DNA of 64,000 nucleotides from Membranipora membranacea (taxonomy: Eukaryota > Bryozoa > Gymnolaemata > Cheilostomatida > Membraniporidae): assembly GCA_914767715.1 (NCBI GenBank), contig OU612067.1, forward strand, positions 31,844,162-31,908,161, written 5' to 3'. Each line of letters opens with the position of its first letter. Position 1 is the stretch's first letter. Positions 37,480 to 51,015 of the stretch are shown here, in pieces. Both the position numbers and the translations under genes were made by a program. Below the pieces are notes generated by a model. That model was not told the DNA's origin. It did no database searches and saw only the letters and a list, made by a program, of their open reading frames with translations.

Positions 37480-38755
37480 CTGAGCATACTGTCTGAGTTA
37501 TCTCGCCTGTGTTCATATCTCGCAAAATCATCTTTCAATAGTATAAGCTGCCAGAAATCCCTCCCACTGCAGCTGTACTCAAAAGATAGCTATCTTTCAT
37601 GTGTTATGGTGTATTGGAAACGATAAAATAGATCAGTAGCAATCAGCATTATAGCTCTGACATTTAGAATTGGTGAGGGGGGTTAAAAATTCGATTGACT
37701 GCTTACAGGAGCATGAGCCAAACAGTAAGCTAACCTTTCATATTACCATTATTGTTGAAAATTAAATTTGCTTTCTCAATTAACAAACAGAAATTTTCCT
37801 CGTTCCCCCGCCTCTTTCTGATTGAAAGGCAAAAATTATATGCATGATATGATATACATAGCCTTCGCTAGGCGCTTAGGTATTACCAAAGCAGGTTTGT
37901 GTGTGCCACAAAGTTAAAGAAACTTCATCAGCTCAATCAAAAATTTTCTGAGTTAGTACATTTCAAATACATTCAACTCACTTTCAGCTCCGTAAATAAC
38001 AATCAGTATCAATCTTATGGCACCACATAGTCTGAAACATTTGCTGTGACCAGAAAATTGAATTGATATTATCACAGAGTAAGGATCCTTACTCTGTGAT
38101 AATATCAATTCAATATTCTGGTTACAGCAAATGTAGAGAGCTTTCATAGCCATTATTGTCGGTGACATTTCATATCAGAAAGTTTACAGGTATAAATCTA
38201 TTACCACCAAACAAGAACAAAATTCAGGAGGTAACCATAAATTGAATTGATGAGACAAATCCATAATCTACCTTACATTAATCCAAAGAATCAAGAGGCC
38301 CAATAATATGGGCATTATTATTGCCATACAGGAAGGAAGACTATGACGCTAGCTTACCTAAGCACATCATTATCAATGATGTGATGGTGTCTGGCTGCAT
38401 ATTATGAACAACAGCACTTTATATGTATGCATATGTCTACGTGTTAGTAACATAGACACAATAGTTTTGACAATGTCGCAGCTAGTCAAGGCGCAAAGCC
38501 AAATTGCCATACAAGATTATGATGAATAAAGTACACACCTAAAAGCTTAGAGGTGGTAACTGTGATTCATTTACAGGGTGGCCCAACTCTTCACTGCTTT
38601 CAGGTTGTCTGGAAGCCTGTATCAAAACACTGCTGTTTGGTGAGAGACCTTTTGTTGACGTCGGCTGGTTTTCTAAATTCATAAAATTTGATTTGTTCGA
38701 TTTATTTGAGTGGAGTAGATGAAGTTTGTCTTTGAATGAGCAGTAACATATACAT
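37480..38755. other. Intergenic region containing a palindrome
   Basis: AT-rich; the palindrome at 38038-38135 is the only structured element I see. Confidence 0.5.
38038..38135. repeat. Near-perfect 98-bp palindrome centred on GGATCC
   Basis: Arms of 48 bases differ at only two positions. The left arm starts ACATTTGCTGTGACCAGAA and the right arm ends TTCTGGTTACAGCAAATGT. The centre is AAGGATCCTT with no loop. It may be a minimal fold-back element or a replication or assembly product. Confidence 0.9.
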
Positions 38756-38759
38756 AAAA

Positions 38760-39280
38760 AATCTTTCAGAGTTTGGCATCAAGGTTTGTTTGGTTTTATT
38801 TTAACTGAAACTTAATTTGCTTTCATTGCAAATTTCTGCTACTGACTGATGTAAGGGCAACATCCATTTAACCTGGGGCTGATTTAGATCTTGAGCTCCA
38901 AAAAACAAATTTGTATCATCAGCATAGAGAGTTGACTTGATCATTAATAGAAGAAATTGAAAACAACGCTGAACCCAGAATGGATTCTTGTGGAACCCCA
39001 GAGTTCGTCAAACATGGTGTTATCATTTATCAACATTTTTGTTGGCAAGTAGCATGAACTGACTAGCTCAGTTGCGCTCCATGGTCTTGATGGTTTCTTA
39101 TTTTAAATTTTAGTTTGTAAACCATCAGAGGGTGCGAAATTGTTGCTGATTTCCAAAAACAGTATCTTAAAATTGTCATACATTTTGTTGCCATCCTCAT
39201 TACAGCTTCGTGGATTAAATCAACTGTACTCAAGTCAGCACCAAAGTCATCATTTTTAAACTCTTTCTTTCATCCTTATA
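38760..39280 (-). mobile_element. LINE reverse transcriptase remnant
   Basis: The minus strand codes TNSGVPQESILGSALF near 38970-39010. In a different frame it codes LYADDTNLFFGAQDLN near 38890-38935, so a frameshift separates the two hallmark RT motifs. The intended motifs are SGVPQGS and YADDTNLF. The element is dead. Confidence 0.85.
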
Positions 39281-39919
39281 ATTAAAATGATAATGGGAAA
39301 AAAATATGGGTGCGCTTCATGAATTTAAAATGTGGTGCAGAATTGACGAACAAATGAACACAATCACCAAGAAACTGTTACAATCTTAACAATGAACAAC
39401 ATAAGTTAGTGAAAGGAAAGTGGGAGGGAAAGTTTTTTAATCTACTCACTGCTTAAGTGAATTGATTCCTGTTAGATAATTGATTTTGGGATGTATGTTG
39501 ACAAATAGTTCAAAATCGCGATGGTACTCATCTTTTTCAGCACTGGGTGACAGGAAGACCACCGTCAGAGCAAGTCCATCTACAGATTAAACTATGACAG
39601 ACATTGTGGCATCTTACTGCCGGGCATCAGAAGCAATACTGGCAAGTAAATAGACCCGGCCACCTCTTCCTCTTATGGGTTTTAAATAACAGTAGCCATC
39701 GTTATGATAAACGGATTGCTCCTCTTTGAAAATGGAAGTTTTGGTTAGTCACATCATATCAAATGGTTAATGAATTGTGAAATTTTAATTGCATCAAATT
39801 GGTTTCTAAGGCGTCAATGTTACAATCCAAAAGTTCAAAAATATTTGTGTTTGACAAACAATCTAAAAACATGGTGATAATGTATGCTTCACACTGCGCT
39901 GAAGATATTATGTATTTCT

Positions 39920-40620
39920 CTATATCACATAGTCAACTATATGCTGAGTAGTGGAGATGGAGAGTATCCTGACATGTGGAAACATGCACAAATAGCCCCT
40001 CAACCAAAGTGTAGCAGCCCTGCTGAGTGCAAGCAGTATAGACCTACTATTACTACTACTAATTTTAGCTCTTCTGTTCCTGGCCGAATTAGTGATGCGA
40101 TTGAGAGAGCCATCAGATGGTCAAATGACAGCTCTACGCTTTAAACTCAGACTCAACTGCTTTAATGAATACCTCTATATGATATGCCATTAATTTTGAT
40201 GACGATATTTTAGTAAATTATTTTATGATTACACCATCAGGTCACACAAAGTCTTTAGGTGTTATAATTGATAATAAGATGAATTTTAGTAGTCATATTG
40301 AATATTAAATTTCTAAGCGTGATAGCCGATTGTTTTTAATGAGAAATCTGGAATCTTTTGACTCAATAATGACAGCCTCAAAACTGTTTATATATGTATA
40401 GCATTTAATGTATCTTTGCAGATAAAACACATTTTGTAAAAATGTGCTCTGTAGATTTACAATAAGGGATGGTTTCTAAAAAACTGTCGAATAATATGTA
40501 AGTATAAGTATCCACAGAAATTTCCTATATAAATCCTGGCACAGAGTGTTCTAAAACAGATTATTCAGCAGTTTAATCGCCCATTGGCAATCCTAAACCT
40601 GCCGGATGGAAGTTTGTCCA
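39920..40620 (+). mobile_element. LINE remnant with internal deletion
   Basis: The start codes YPDMWKHAQIAPQPK followed by ECKQYRPT, the classic LINE RT N-terminal segment. The palm with its YADD box is missing. The sequence resumes at about 40240 with TKSLGVIIDNKMNFSSHIE, the post-RT segment. This is an internally deleted, inactive copy. Confidence 0.8.
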
Positions 40621-41212
40621 GCACTATAAGGGGGTCAGCACTAGAAATCATAATATGTAGAGCGCTTGTTTTATGATGTTGTTTGTAGAGAGAATGGACA
40701 GATTTGAATTCTAAAATGTTACCACTAAAACGCTTTGCAGTTATCGTCGGCTGCTAGAGATGCTTTTTGTCTTCTTCAAACAAGTGCCCATAGTGAGTAA
40801 TGATATAAAATGCTGTATATGCCAGATTGATGGTCTTACTACTGGCCTGAATAAAATTTACTTGTGACATGATATAGATTCTCTAACTTGAGATCCATTT
40901 TATTGTATGGAACCCTGCTTGGTATTGACTTTTACCATTGGTATCTAAAGGTAAACTAGAGACAATGCAACGCAGTGCCACTAAGATTATTATCCCGAGA
41001 TGTGTCACATTGATAAGTTAGCTTTCCCTTTCTATTCTGTTACTCAATGATTTTACATACGACGATGATATTTTTTCTAGCTATGCCAAACACTTTGAAC
41101 GTACTTTTAGTAGCCAGTCTCATCAACTTTTTAGTCGCATTAGTCTAAGAGATCTTCCTGTACAACTTATGTCTGTACTACATACCGTCCAGAAATATCC
41201 CGCACCCAAAGA

Positions 41213-41790
41213 TGCTATCTATCATTACGGTATCACTCATGCAGAACATTTAGATAGAATCGGATGGTCTAATAAATATACAAGTTATGCTCTCTATTGA
41301 ATAAGAGTACTTCTGTTGTCAGAAAATCTCATAAGAAAAACGAAAAAATGTTTGCCTTTTTCTCAGTTTGGGCTTTATCTGGACAGAGTTTAGTAGATGC
41401 TCATCAGGATATTTCAAAAATAATTCATTGTTATACTTGAATGAAGTGGACGCAATCTGACAACATTTTATCCAAATAATTTTGACATAAACTTAAAACC
41501 AAATTGCTCAAAGTGGGAACTGTCAAAATGCAACATCTGTCATCATAGGCATGGTCTGGAAATATGATGTGTGTGGCACTTCTCTGCGACTTTTCAGAAT
41601 TTCTCACATATAACTTTTGATAAGATCTCCAACGGAACTAAAATTCCTTAGAGACCCTTTCATGGTAGGACAGATTCTTCATCTCATATTGAAACATATA
41701 ATAATTCATTTATCATTACAACTTATTACTTGTTCACTAATTTTCCATCGTAATTTCACTATTGATTACAATTGCAGATTAGTCTGCCAA
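41213..41790 (+). repeat. Interspersed repeat, copy A
   Basis: Matches 63538-64000 in the same orientation over about 460 bases. Shared segments include ATCGGATGGTCTA, CTGGACAGAGTTTAGT and TCAAAGTGGGAACTGTC. A decayed coding trace LSGQSLVDAHQDI is visible. It may be the 3' end of the LINE family seen just upstream, but that link is not certain. Confidence 0.8.
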
Positions 41791-41929
41791 AATGTATCCA
41801 TAAATCCTCAACCCTGGATCGAGGAATATAGGCCTGTCATTCCTGCAAGTAACCTGGAATTTCATTTGCTCTGTTGGGAGAGAGTACACTTTGGCGGAAA
41901 ATGACACAAGGATTGCCTATAGCCGCACT

Positions 41930-43470
41930 TGCTGTATCCTGAAGGATCACATTCTCTCGGTGGCAAGATGGAGAAGTGGCTTTTTTTATTTGAATGAGGT
42001 TTCTGCTTGAAAATTTCTAGTGAAATAATTGATTAAAATAAAGATAAAGATGCAGCAGCGTGGTCTGATAGTGTACGCAAGAGAGGTCAAGACTACAGTG
42101 GTGATCATCTGATTAAACAAAGCTGAGACCACCCCAACTAGAAACCGGGAAAAAGGGATAGCTATCTGTGAGGGTGATATGAGAAAACAACTTTCGAAAC
42201 AACTCAATGTGGGTCGGTGCGATGTTGACATCTGAAAACGAGGCAATGTATAATAAAATCTATTAACCGCGACCATCACAAAATCCTGTACTTTTGCCTG
42301 ATTCAACAAGTATACCATTATAATAAAACTGTGTAGGGAGCACATTTCAAAATGCCACCCTGAAGTGTTAGGAAAATGGCAATCATTGACCCTTTGATAT
42401 TTTCCTGTAATTAAAAGACATCAATTCCTCCAATAACTTAAATTAATTACATGAAGTAACACAATACCTTTACACTTTGCTGCAAACTTCCCCGTTTCAT
42501 GATATTCATCCAGACAAAATTTTATGTCTAAACGACCATGTCCCCCTTTTCGTATCCATGTAGGCGAGTTTCCTTTCACAATGAGAAAGTCTTTCATATG
42601 CAGACCGCTTGCCAAGAGATTTGTGTGACAATAAAAGAACATTCTGGTATTACGAGTCAGGTTTAACTGGAAGACATTCTATCATCTATCAGTATAAAAT
42701 TACAAGGTGTTTTCTGTCTGATCATTCAGTAATTTTAAGTTACTGGGTACTAAGCAGCGGATCTAAGTATGATGAAAAGTAAACATTGCAACTGTACTGG
42801 GGATATTACCCTCACGGATTTTATATTCGTGCCATTGATTGCAAGTGGTGTTTTGGTGACCAAGCCCATATTATTGATCATAAATTTTCTGATAACTCGA
42901 TTCATTTCAGGATTTTGTCATTGCCAATATATTTGTGGCTTTCGCAAACCAAGGAAGGGAAAACTCCGGTACTGGGAATCAAATGCAGAGCATCAGCTCG
43001 CCCGCAAACCGCTGACTGACTACTTATTATTTTCACAGTTGGCTCGAAAACCAATTTGACTAATCAGAATGCTTGTTTAAACTCAAAAATATAGGCAGAT
43101 AAATTTCAAGTATCAACCATTTGCTGATCTCATAAGTTATAAACGTTGGGATGTATTATCCAGCAGAAATAATTAAGTATGGTAAAAATGTGAAGCTTGA
43201 TGAAAAATGGATACAAAAATATATAGTATGATGAATACCTCGCTGATTATCAACCTATTCCAATTTGAATTTAATTAAATTGGTGTGATTACGATGATCA
43301 GATTTCGGTTGTCAAGGCGACCTGGTGCATAGTATATTATCAGTGATCCATGAACATAACATATTCCTAATAGCTGGTCACTTTTTACCAAACATAGTTA
43401 TCGTTTATGTTTGAGTATGATGCTAATGCCACAACATGCAAATTATATGCTACTAGATGGCGATTCTATA
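41930..43470. other. Intergenic region, no supported gene
   Basis: A minus-strand open frame at 42421-42642 begins MFFYCHTNLL and contains DIKFCLDEYHETGKFAAKCK. It has a possible donor near 42465 and could be an exon, but I found no partner exon in phase. Confidence 0.4.
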
Positions 43471-43476
43471 ATTTAC

Positions 43477-46367
43477 TCATATGAGTATATCTTGCCTCCC
43501 TTTGTTTTGTAGGCGACCAAATCTTTCACATGTACGGCAGTGATTGTTGCTTTCCTTTCTCTTTTTTGATCTCAGTTGATGAGTGACAACTATATTAAAT
43601 TGGGGCTGACAGCAGTCGCCTAAAGTCTGACTAGGGCTGACCATTGGTATCAGCGTGCTGTGTTCTTCATCGCCAGAAGATTCAATGGTCAGATCTACCA
43701 GAAGTGGCTGGTTAGTGTTATAGTGCAACTCTAGTCTAGGCTCGTCTGCTGTGAAATCCTATCCACAAAGATTAAAAAGATTGGCCGCATAAATCATTTG
43801 AAAAAGCTTGAAAAAGACGTTGTTTTGCTTTACTAACATATCTATCTATCAATGTGAGGGCGAGGAATAAATCATCACATTAACATGATCATGATTGATC
43901 CAAAATTTGCTTCCCGGTTTCTAAACACAGCTTAACTGATCTTGATTAAAATTATGCTAAACCATACAAACATACCTCCCATAGGAATGGTGATTTGGTT
44001 GCAGTATTATTTGGAGCATGGTCTCTAGTTATTCTGTGAATGTTGCCTCCCATATCTTTCAGTTGACTGATCTTATGATAAGCAGCTGCAGCAGATGTTG
44101 TAGCACACAAACTTTTATTTTCTCTTGAGTCAATTGTAATGCTCCTCTTGGCTCTAGATATTGGCTTTTGATCACAGCTACCATAATCCTGATCAATACT
44201 AGTGATCGACTTTGAGAGGGATGTCACACTAATCATTGACTTTGCCGGAGGAGAAGGGGATGATCTTGTCTTCTGTTCTTGTATAAATGAGTATGCTGTA
44301 AAGATAATAATAGATTCAGCATTTCATGAATAGCGATGACAATTGAATGTGACAGTAATAATGTTATTTATTAACTTATTATAACCTTTGAACTCATCAG
44401 AGTGCCTGCGATGTCGACATGATAACTGTTTCGTGATTATCAATCAAACACAAATAGTCGGGGTGACTCAAATTCTTGTGGCAACCAGACCAGTGAGAAT
44501 CATCATTAGAATATCAGGTACAGATTAATTATGTAGGTCCTTGAGAATATACGAACATCTGAAACGAGATCATTTGAAATCTTAGGATTCGGATGAGAAG
44601 TGAATTTTTTTTTTCACTGAACCAGTGGCACTAATTTACCAGACATCTGGCTATCATATGATTTAATAATTATACTCAATTGCATCAGTGTTTGGGTAAT
44701 TAAATCACCAAGTGCTGGGTGTATTTTATAGTCATAGAGCAATGTTATTCTAATTGCATAGCAAATCCCACATTTGAATGCTGAGAGTCTCAAGGGAGAT
44801 AATCAAAATAAAACTCACAGCTAGGCGCTGGTGTTGGAGATCGCCCAACACTGGGGTCAATTTTCAATCTGGCGACTTTAACATGACATGGTATCATCCG
44901 TCTCATCAGCCTCCGAGCTGCTCTATTCAGCCCAGTTCTTAGTCTTTTGAGGCGTTCCCGTTGATCAAGTCTTCCAAACACAACAGCTCGATTCAACTGG
45001 ATGTGGTCTGGTAATCTCATATAGTGTATGTTATTTAGATTCCAGCGATCATCACCTGAAATCAACACAGAAAACATTAATGTGATCATCTGTTTCAAAT
45101 ATCTGTTCTGCGGAATGTACATAACATTTGTTTTCTTTCAAATCTGAGACAAATAGTATGTCACCAGATATTATAATGAACAAAAAAACTATTCAAAAAA
45201 GTTCAAGAACCAACTACAACTGAGTATTACATATATTTCAAATTACACAACTCAATCAAGAATGAGACATGATTCATAAGATGAAACGAATAAGCCCTTT
45301 TGATGTGTCGATACTTAGTAGCTGTTGAATATTATCTTGAAAAAACGATCAAGAAGTATTTACAGGGTCCCAGTTTAGGGTGCTTTGTGACAAGAAATAA
45401 GCATCACCAGTCAAATAAGAGCTAGCGCAGTGACTCCAGAATTACACTATTACATGCTTTACTTACAGTAAGTGGTTTGAGATCTAAGACTGCGACTATC
45501 TGTGTGTGTCTGGACCCTATTACAATACTGATCATAGTCTCTGATGGTTGTACACTTCTGACATTGGCTCGACAGCAGAGACGTCATCTTAACACCCAGA
45601 GGTGAGCACAAGTCAAAATGAAGTAGGTCATCATTTGGATCATCTAGTAGCTCGGATTTGATCGATGCAATAGCGGTATCCAGAGTAACTTTTGAAGCCA
45701 AAGGTGACAATAACATAGTACTACCCGTCCTTGACGTTAACTGGAAGGTTTTATTTGGTGAGCCTACGCTCTTCTCAGAGTTTATGACAAGTTCAGGTTC
45801 AGATGCAACCTTGTCATTGGTGAAATGTTCAACTGATTTTCTGATAGGTGAAGAGTTTGTTTTTGATTTGACCTGTAGGCCCAAGCCTTCAAAAAAACTG
45901 TTTATTGAAGTAATTTCTGGTGTAGGTAGATGAACTGTACTGGGTCTGTCGATAACTTTGAAATAAGACTTCAGAGTGTTGACAGGGGTTTTGTTGACTT
46001 TGGATGGCATTCTTCTTATTTTGCTCTTCTGTTCGATCTGTGTTGATCTTTCAAGTAGTACTACAAGCTGGCTTCTAGTGTTGACTGAAAAACAAAGACG
46101 AATTAACATGGCATTAACATGGGATTGCCTAAGATATCAGCCAGATACTACCAAAACAAACTGTGATAAATTATGCTGGAATATAGTAGGCCAGAGTTCA
46201 AAGAACTTGGGCTATTTGAAGGGCTATGGGAGCAGTGCTTAATAATAAACAATAACATCAGCTTTCTAACACTCTGTAATGTTGTGTGCTCGGCTCTTGT
46301 ACTACCACTGGGTTCTTAGTACTTATCTGGTATGCTTACCATCAGAGAATGACTGCTTTACTCTCAT
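43477..46367 (-). CDS. Unrecognised SUMO-binding-motif protein, 494 aa, likely nuclear
   Basis: Five exons join in exact phase on the minus strand: 46340-46367 (ATG, MRVKQSFSD), 45467-46084, 44819-45055, 43976-44295 and 43477-43758 (TGA). The start is the first ATG before a good donor (gtaagc). The protein is polar and Ser/Thr-rich, with no membrane segment. Two segments resemble the hydrophobic half of PCNA-binding boxes, NTLKSYF (45-51) and INSFF (70-74), but both lack the leading Gln. Residues about 216-280 are strongly basic and helical-looking (LDQRERLKRLRTGLNRAARR). Residues 420-433, LLVDLTIESSGDEE, fit a SUMO-interacting motif: a hydrophobic core followed by acids. Basic LRSKKRK (457-463) may be a nuclear signal. 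I do not recognise the family; a chromatin or DNA-repair role is inference. Confidence 0.85.
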
Positions 46368-49050
46368 ATTGAAGCCAATAGAGCCAATGTATGCTAAATC
46401 AATACTCAATTCTATGACCGGACCGCGTCTTAAATGAGAAAATAACACTCAGATGTAAAGGGTACAGGCTTGTAGTATCAGGAATGGGTGTCTCAATAAA
46501 AATTTCTTGTTTGAACCAAGATTAACCTTTTGTCCAAACAAGCCAAGCATTTTTGGAATTTTTTTCTGCTGTAACAATATAAATCATAATCGGGGTTTAG
46601 TGTTGACACTAACTAGGGGAGCCTACTGATTATAATTTAAGTTAAGTTGACCTGTAAACCATGAGTCACAATTGGCAAGGCACAGTCAAACAGACAACTA
46701 AACTTGGGACAGGTTTTAAGTTGACGACATAGTTGAAACGCTAATCATGTATATACAATAATTGATGATGTCAATTTGATTTTAGTCTGATGTCAATCTA
46801 ACATCAGTCATCTATCAAGTATTTTGTTACCATCTAAATGGTAGGAAATGGCATCATGTGAACTCAGTTATTATTGTAATATTTCAATCAGATGTAATAA
46901 ATGTGGTTTGTTATTGGCAATCAACTGAGGTCAATTTGTGGTAAGTTTGAGGTAGGCCTATGCATGTGGCTTATAGTTTGTATCTTCAAGTATCACTATG
47001 GTCTACTCAAAACAGATTTTTAAAGTCTTTAGAATTCTAGTTAGATCCCATATCACAGAGCAAATATGATTGACATACTCGAGGCACCAACAGTCTTTAA
47101 ACAGTGACTCAATCTACATATCTATCAATCTACTAGAAGTAATAATTAGGTCAGTGGCTGAACTACAAATTAATGATGTAATGTGACCTTGTAATGTTGA
47201 CCTAAATCTGGTAAACAGATCAAATAGTTTATGTGATAATAATGTTGACTCACTCCTCCCAAAACGTGAAAAAATGTAGTGTGTTAAATTGACCAATCTG
47301 ACAGACATGTCAATAAACAGTTGTCGTCAAAAAACTTTCTTGTCACCGAATTCAACACCCCTTACATTACACTGGATTGTCTCACTTTCAATTTCAAATA
47401 TTTACCCAAGATGCCCTCCTATTGACCACAATTGTCATGGCCAACATCAAATTGGTGTCACGCCGATATTGAACATAATACAGCTCTCTTACCCAAAATC
47501 ATCCAATTATTGGATATAATCATTATTAGGTATACATCGTTACACTGCCTGCGACATAATCAGTAACTGTAGGCCCAAATTTGCAAATGACTTAGAACCA
47601 TCTATGTCTATAGAAGAGTAGTAGGCCTATGTCTTGGTCCTCCCAACCACCTGAAGGCCATTCAGTTTCGCCTTATAAACGGAAAATGAAGGAAAACAAA
47701 ATTTAAGGCTTAGGTCTTATAGACTTCACTCACCTTGATACTTGGTCAATTGTGGAGGCCCAATGATATGAGGAGTACTTCTTATTTTGTCCTATCTGTT
47801 GAGAATATACTGATTAACCCCTACTAGCACTATCTCATAAGGAATGATAGTTCACCTAGTACTAGCTACTCTAGCCCTATTAGATATTGTCCAAACATTC
47901 CTACTGTAAAAGCAGGTAATCTGATTGGTCAATATTTAAGTAGCTAATTGAATCAATAAGTAATTTCTTTGTTACCGCTGATTCATGCATGGTCGCATTT
48001 CATTATGCGTTTCAGTATGCATAAGCATCAAGTGCATAGTTCAATAAATATATTTAACAGCATGTAACAAATATATATCAATCATTGTATGCAGGTTACA
48101 TCAACCCACTACAGATCTATCTATATTTATATACACCTGCTTTGAATTTTAATTTTAATCAAGAATCATAGTACCATTAAGGTCCTCCCTCACATTTTAA
48201 TGGGTCAATTCTCTTATTCCATCTCAGTAGGGTGATACCTCAGCATCAATAATCCAAGTATGGAAGTTAACAGCAGGAACTATACCTTAACTGTGCCTGT
48301 GGTCTGTACATTGATGATCTAGCATAAGGATAGTTGTAAAATGAGAAACACCGATTACTGAACATTAAGCCGACGCTCTCAAATCAGAACGAGGAACAAT
48401 TTAAGAGATTATTCCTGGTCCTAGCAAGGGTGGCGAGGAAAAAGCAGGCTGCTTGATGACACAAAACTCAGCTTACTCATCCAATATCAATCTGAGACCA
48501 ATAAAATCATCCTAGATGGAACAAACATTTAACTGATAAGGTCAAATTGTTAGGTAATAGATAAGACAATCTATCTTTCAGAGCGAACATTGACAACAAT
48601 CGCACATTCTTGTGAATTTCAATCTATAGAATGTGATCAGCAGATTTGCATTCTTCACTATTATGTGTCTCCAAATCGGGGCTTTAGAAAGGACAGAGCC
48701 ATGCCTAAGGAAATGGTTCAGTCAAAACCTGGCTGTGATTTAAGTATTCTGTTCCAATATGTTATCAAAAACTCACAATTTCTTAGCAACAACATACATT
48801 TTGATTCGCAAAGGTCATAACTTTCCCAAAATTCCTCTGCCTTATATCAATGGCTAAGCTGACATTAGAATATTTATAAAATCTGGTCAGTTAGGTACCA
48901 AAAATTGACATGAGGATAAATGATAAATCAGCTGACAGCAAATCGTAATGGTGTTTATTCGTATGATTGAGTAAAGAGAACTATTGGACTTTTTGGAGGG
49001 TTTATGGTCCTGGTTACTGCGGCATTAGAACATATTTTTTTCATAAGCTC
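46368..49050. other. Intergenic region, no supported gene
   Basis: This should contain the promoter of the minus-strand gene that starts at 46367. I see no clear TATA box. Open frames here are short and unsupported. Confidence 0.5.
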
Positions 49051-49520
49051 AGTGTTTAGGAAAGCAAAAAACAACCACTGTTCATATCAGAGAAATCCAA
49101 TAGCAATGAGCAAAACAGTTTTCTCGCATAAGGATATTATTGAATGATGTAACCTAATTTAAAGGGCAAAAACCCTGGGTCTAGAAGCATTAAGAGTATG
49201 TTATCTCCGCTGTTACAGATTAACACTAAAATATCTTTGCCTACGCTAACTTTGAACAATGGTGTTTTTGGGTGATTTCTAGTGGAAGAGGAGCAGCCTT
49301 GTAACTGTCTTAGGCATGCCAGGGCTAGGCTTACTGATATACTGTTAGTGTATCATCATTATGATGTCAATCTGTTGCAGGAGAGATAACACCCTCTATA
49401 CCCTTCTAGACCCTGGGCTTTCGCACTTTGAAATAGATTACATCATCCAATAATGTCCCTGTGCGAGTAAATTAAGCTGTTTTGTTCATTGCTACGGGAA
49501 AGCTTTGATATGAAGTGTTT
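49051..49520 (+). mobile_element. Fold-back repeat, copy 1
   Basis: Two signals overlap. The stretch 49051-49350 matches 60022-60325 in direct orientation (GCAAAAAACAACCACTGTTC, CAGCCTTGTAACTGTC, GCCAGGGCTAGGCTTACTG). Within this copy, 49120-49210 pairs with 49378-49475 as an inverted repeat (GGGTCTAGAAG with CTTCTAGACCC). It is a non-coding dispersed element. Confidence 0.75.
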
Positions 49521-49796
49521 GTATTTTGCTTTCCTACACCATATAACAAAATTATTACATCCATTTATGGTTAATAAGATAAGTTGATAGAGAAAGTTAA
49601 AAAAAGTAGACTTTCTGTAATGTTAATTGGCGTTGTCCTGAAACATTTGTTTGAAGTCTAACTCTGCTGGTGTTACAAGAATTGGCAAATTTAGAATCTT
49701 CGATACTGGGGCCTGAAAAAAGAAAGCTCACGATGAAAATTTTGCTATAATAACCGTTTATTTATGTTTTTAAACATAATAGATGATAATAAACTT

Positions 49797-49992
49797 ACCT
49801 TTAACTAAGTTGCACAATAGGAAGCTAATTGCCGAAATCACTGTCAACAAAAGGGAAAGTGATCAACAAAATGATAGTATGGTTCATGAAAATCCAAAAT
49901 CTGAAGATCATGTGAAAAAACTTGCTTTGGATGTTCACAAATATACAAATACAATACAATACAAAGCCGCCATTAAAAATCGGATCTACTAG
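49797..49992 (+). repeat. Inverted repeat unit with coding-like frame, left
   Basis: AAGTTGCACAATAGGAAGCTAATTG to CGGATCTAC matches the reverse complement of about 51285-51410. The frame reads KLHNRKLIAEITVNKR. It may be a duplicated exon or a mobile element end; no function is recognised. Confidence 0.5.
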
Positions 49993-50894
49993 AACAGCGA
50001 TGCTCAACCTTGGCCAAATCGGCTATTCCAGCTAATATGGTCGGTCATATTGCTTGCCCAATTGCACCCTTACCACATCACAAAAGAGAGACAAATTTTT
50101 AACGCCTTTTTCAACAATAACAAATGTAACAGAAATCTGTAGTATTCTGCCATAACTGATATTCCAGCTAGCACACATTGAAAAGTCCAATCGTTGCTCT
50201 ATTGCAGTAAATGAGGTGTATACATAGGTAGACAAACAGGTAGACTTAGAAAAAGACAACCTTAACTTGCCATAATAGCATTATTATGCATTGACTCTAT
50301 TTATGTTTACCGAGTGCTACGGGGTCTGTTGTGTTGTTGGTAGAGATTATAAAAAGGGATAATAGCTAATACTTATACTACCGTTTTCATTGGCAAATTT
50401 CTATATTTTATAATGTTCAGAGCCCATCGACAAATTTAAAACCGAAGTATGTGAGCGATACCTTCTTCACTATGGCATGCCTCAAACCGTACCTCTATGC
50501 CAATAAATGTATAGAAAACGATGACCATTTCATTAATGAATTTTTGAGTCAATGCCGCTCTCGAAGATATCGAACCATTAAATATAGAGGAGCATTGGGC
50601 AGAGACAGTTTTTTTACTCCACCTTGTACATACTTTAAATCATATTTTCTTTTAAACAATCCGACAGAGATCTGACTTTTTTCCAATTTTGTTCATGTCT
50701 ACTTTTAAGGCCATTATTTACACCGAATTTCGCAACATGTACTATTGTCTGTGAGCCCCTTAACATGCCATGTTCTATATCGTTGCAGAGGGGCCTGGAA
50801 TATTTCAATTCAAAGTATAAAACACAAAAGGGATTAGATATCAAATATTATTGTTACTCAAAGAGTCCCGTGGCTGATTGCTTGTTAGTTTTCT

Positions 50895-51015
50895 AATAGG
50901 GCTGGAATGCCTAAAAACCGCCTTTATTTTCAAAGATTTTTCTGGGGGAGGCCCAATACCCCCTAGCGTGAAGGCACCCAACCCACCTGGCCCTACAATT
51001 TTAAAAATCATGGAT
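50895..51015 (+). repeat. Dispersed repeat, copy 1
   Basis: Shares AATAGGGCTGG, GCCTAAA, GGGGGAGGCCCAATACCC and CCTGGCCCT-like segments with 59842-59945 in the same orientation. Confidence 0.65.

Noticed and set aside
42421-42642. Minus-strand exon with DIKFCLDEYHETGKF
   Set aside because: Looks protein-like and has a possible donor, but no second exon in phase could be placed; noted only in the intergenic entry.
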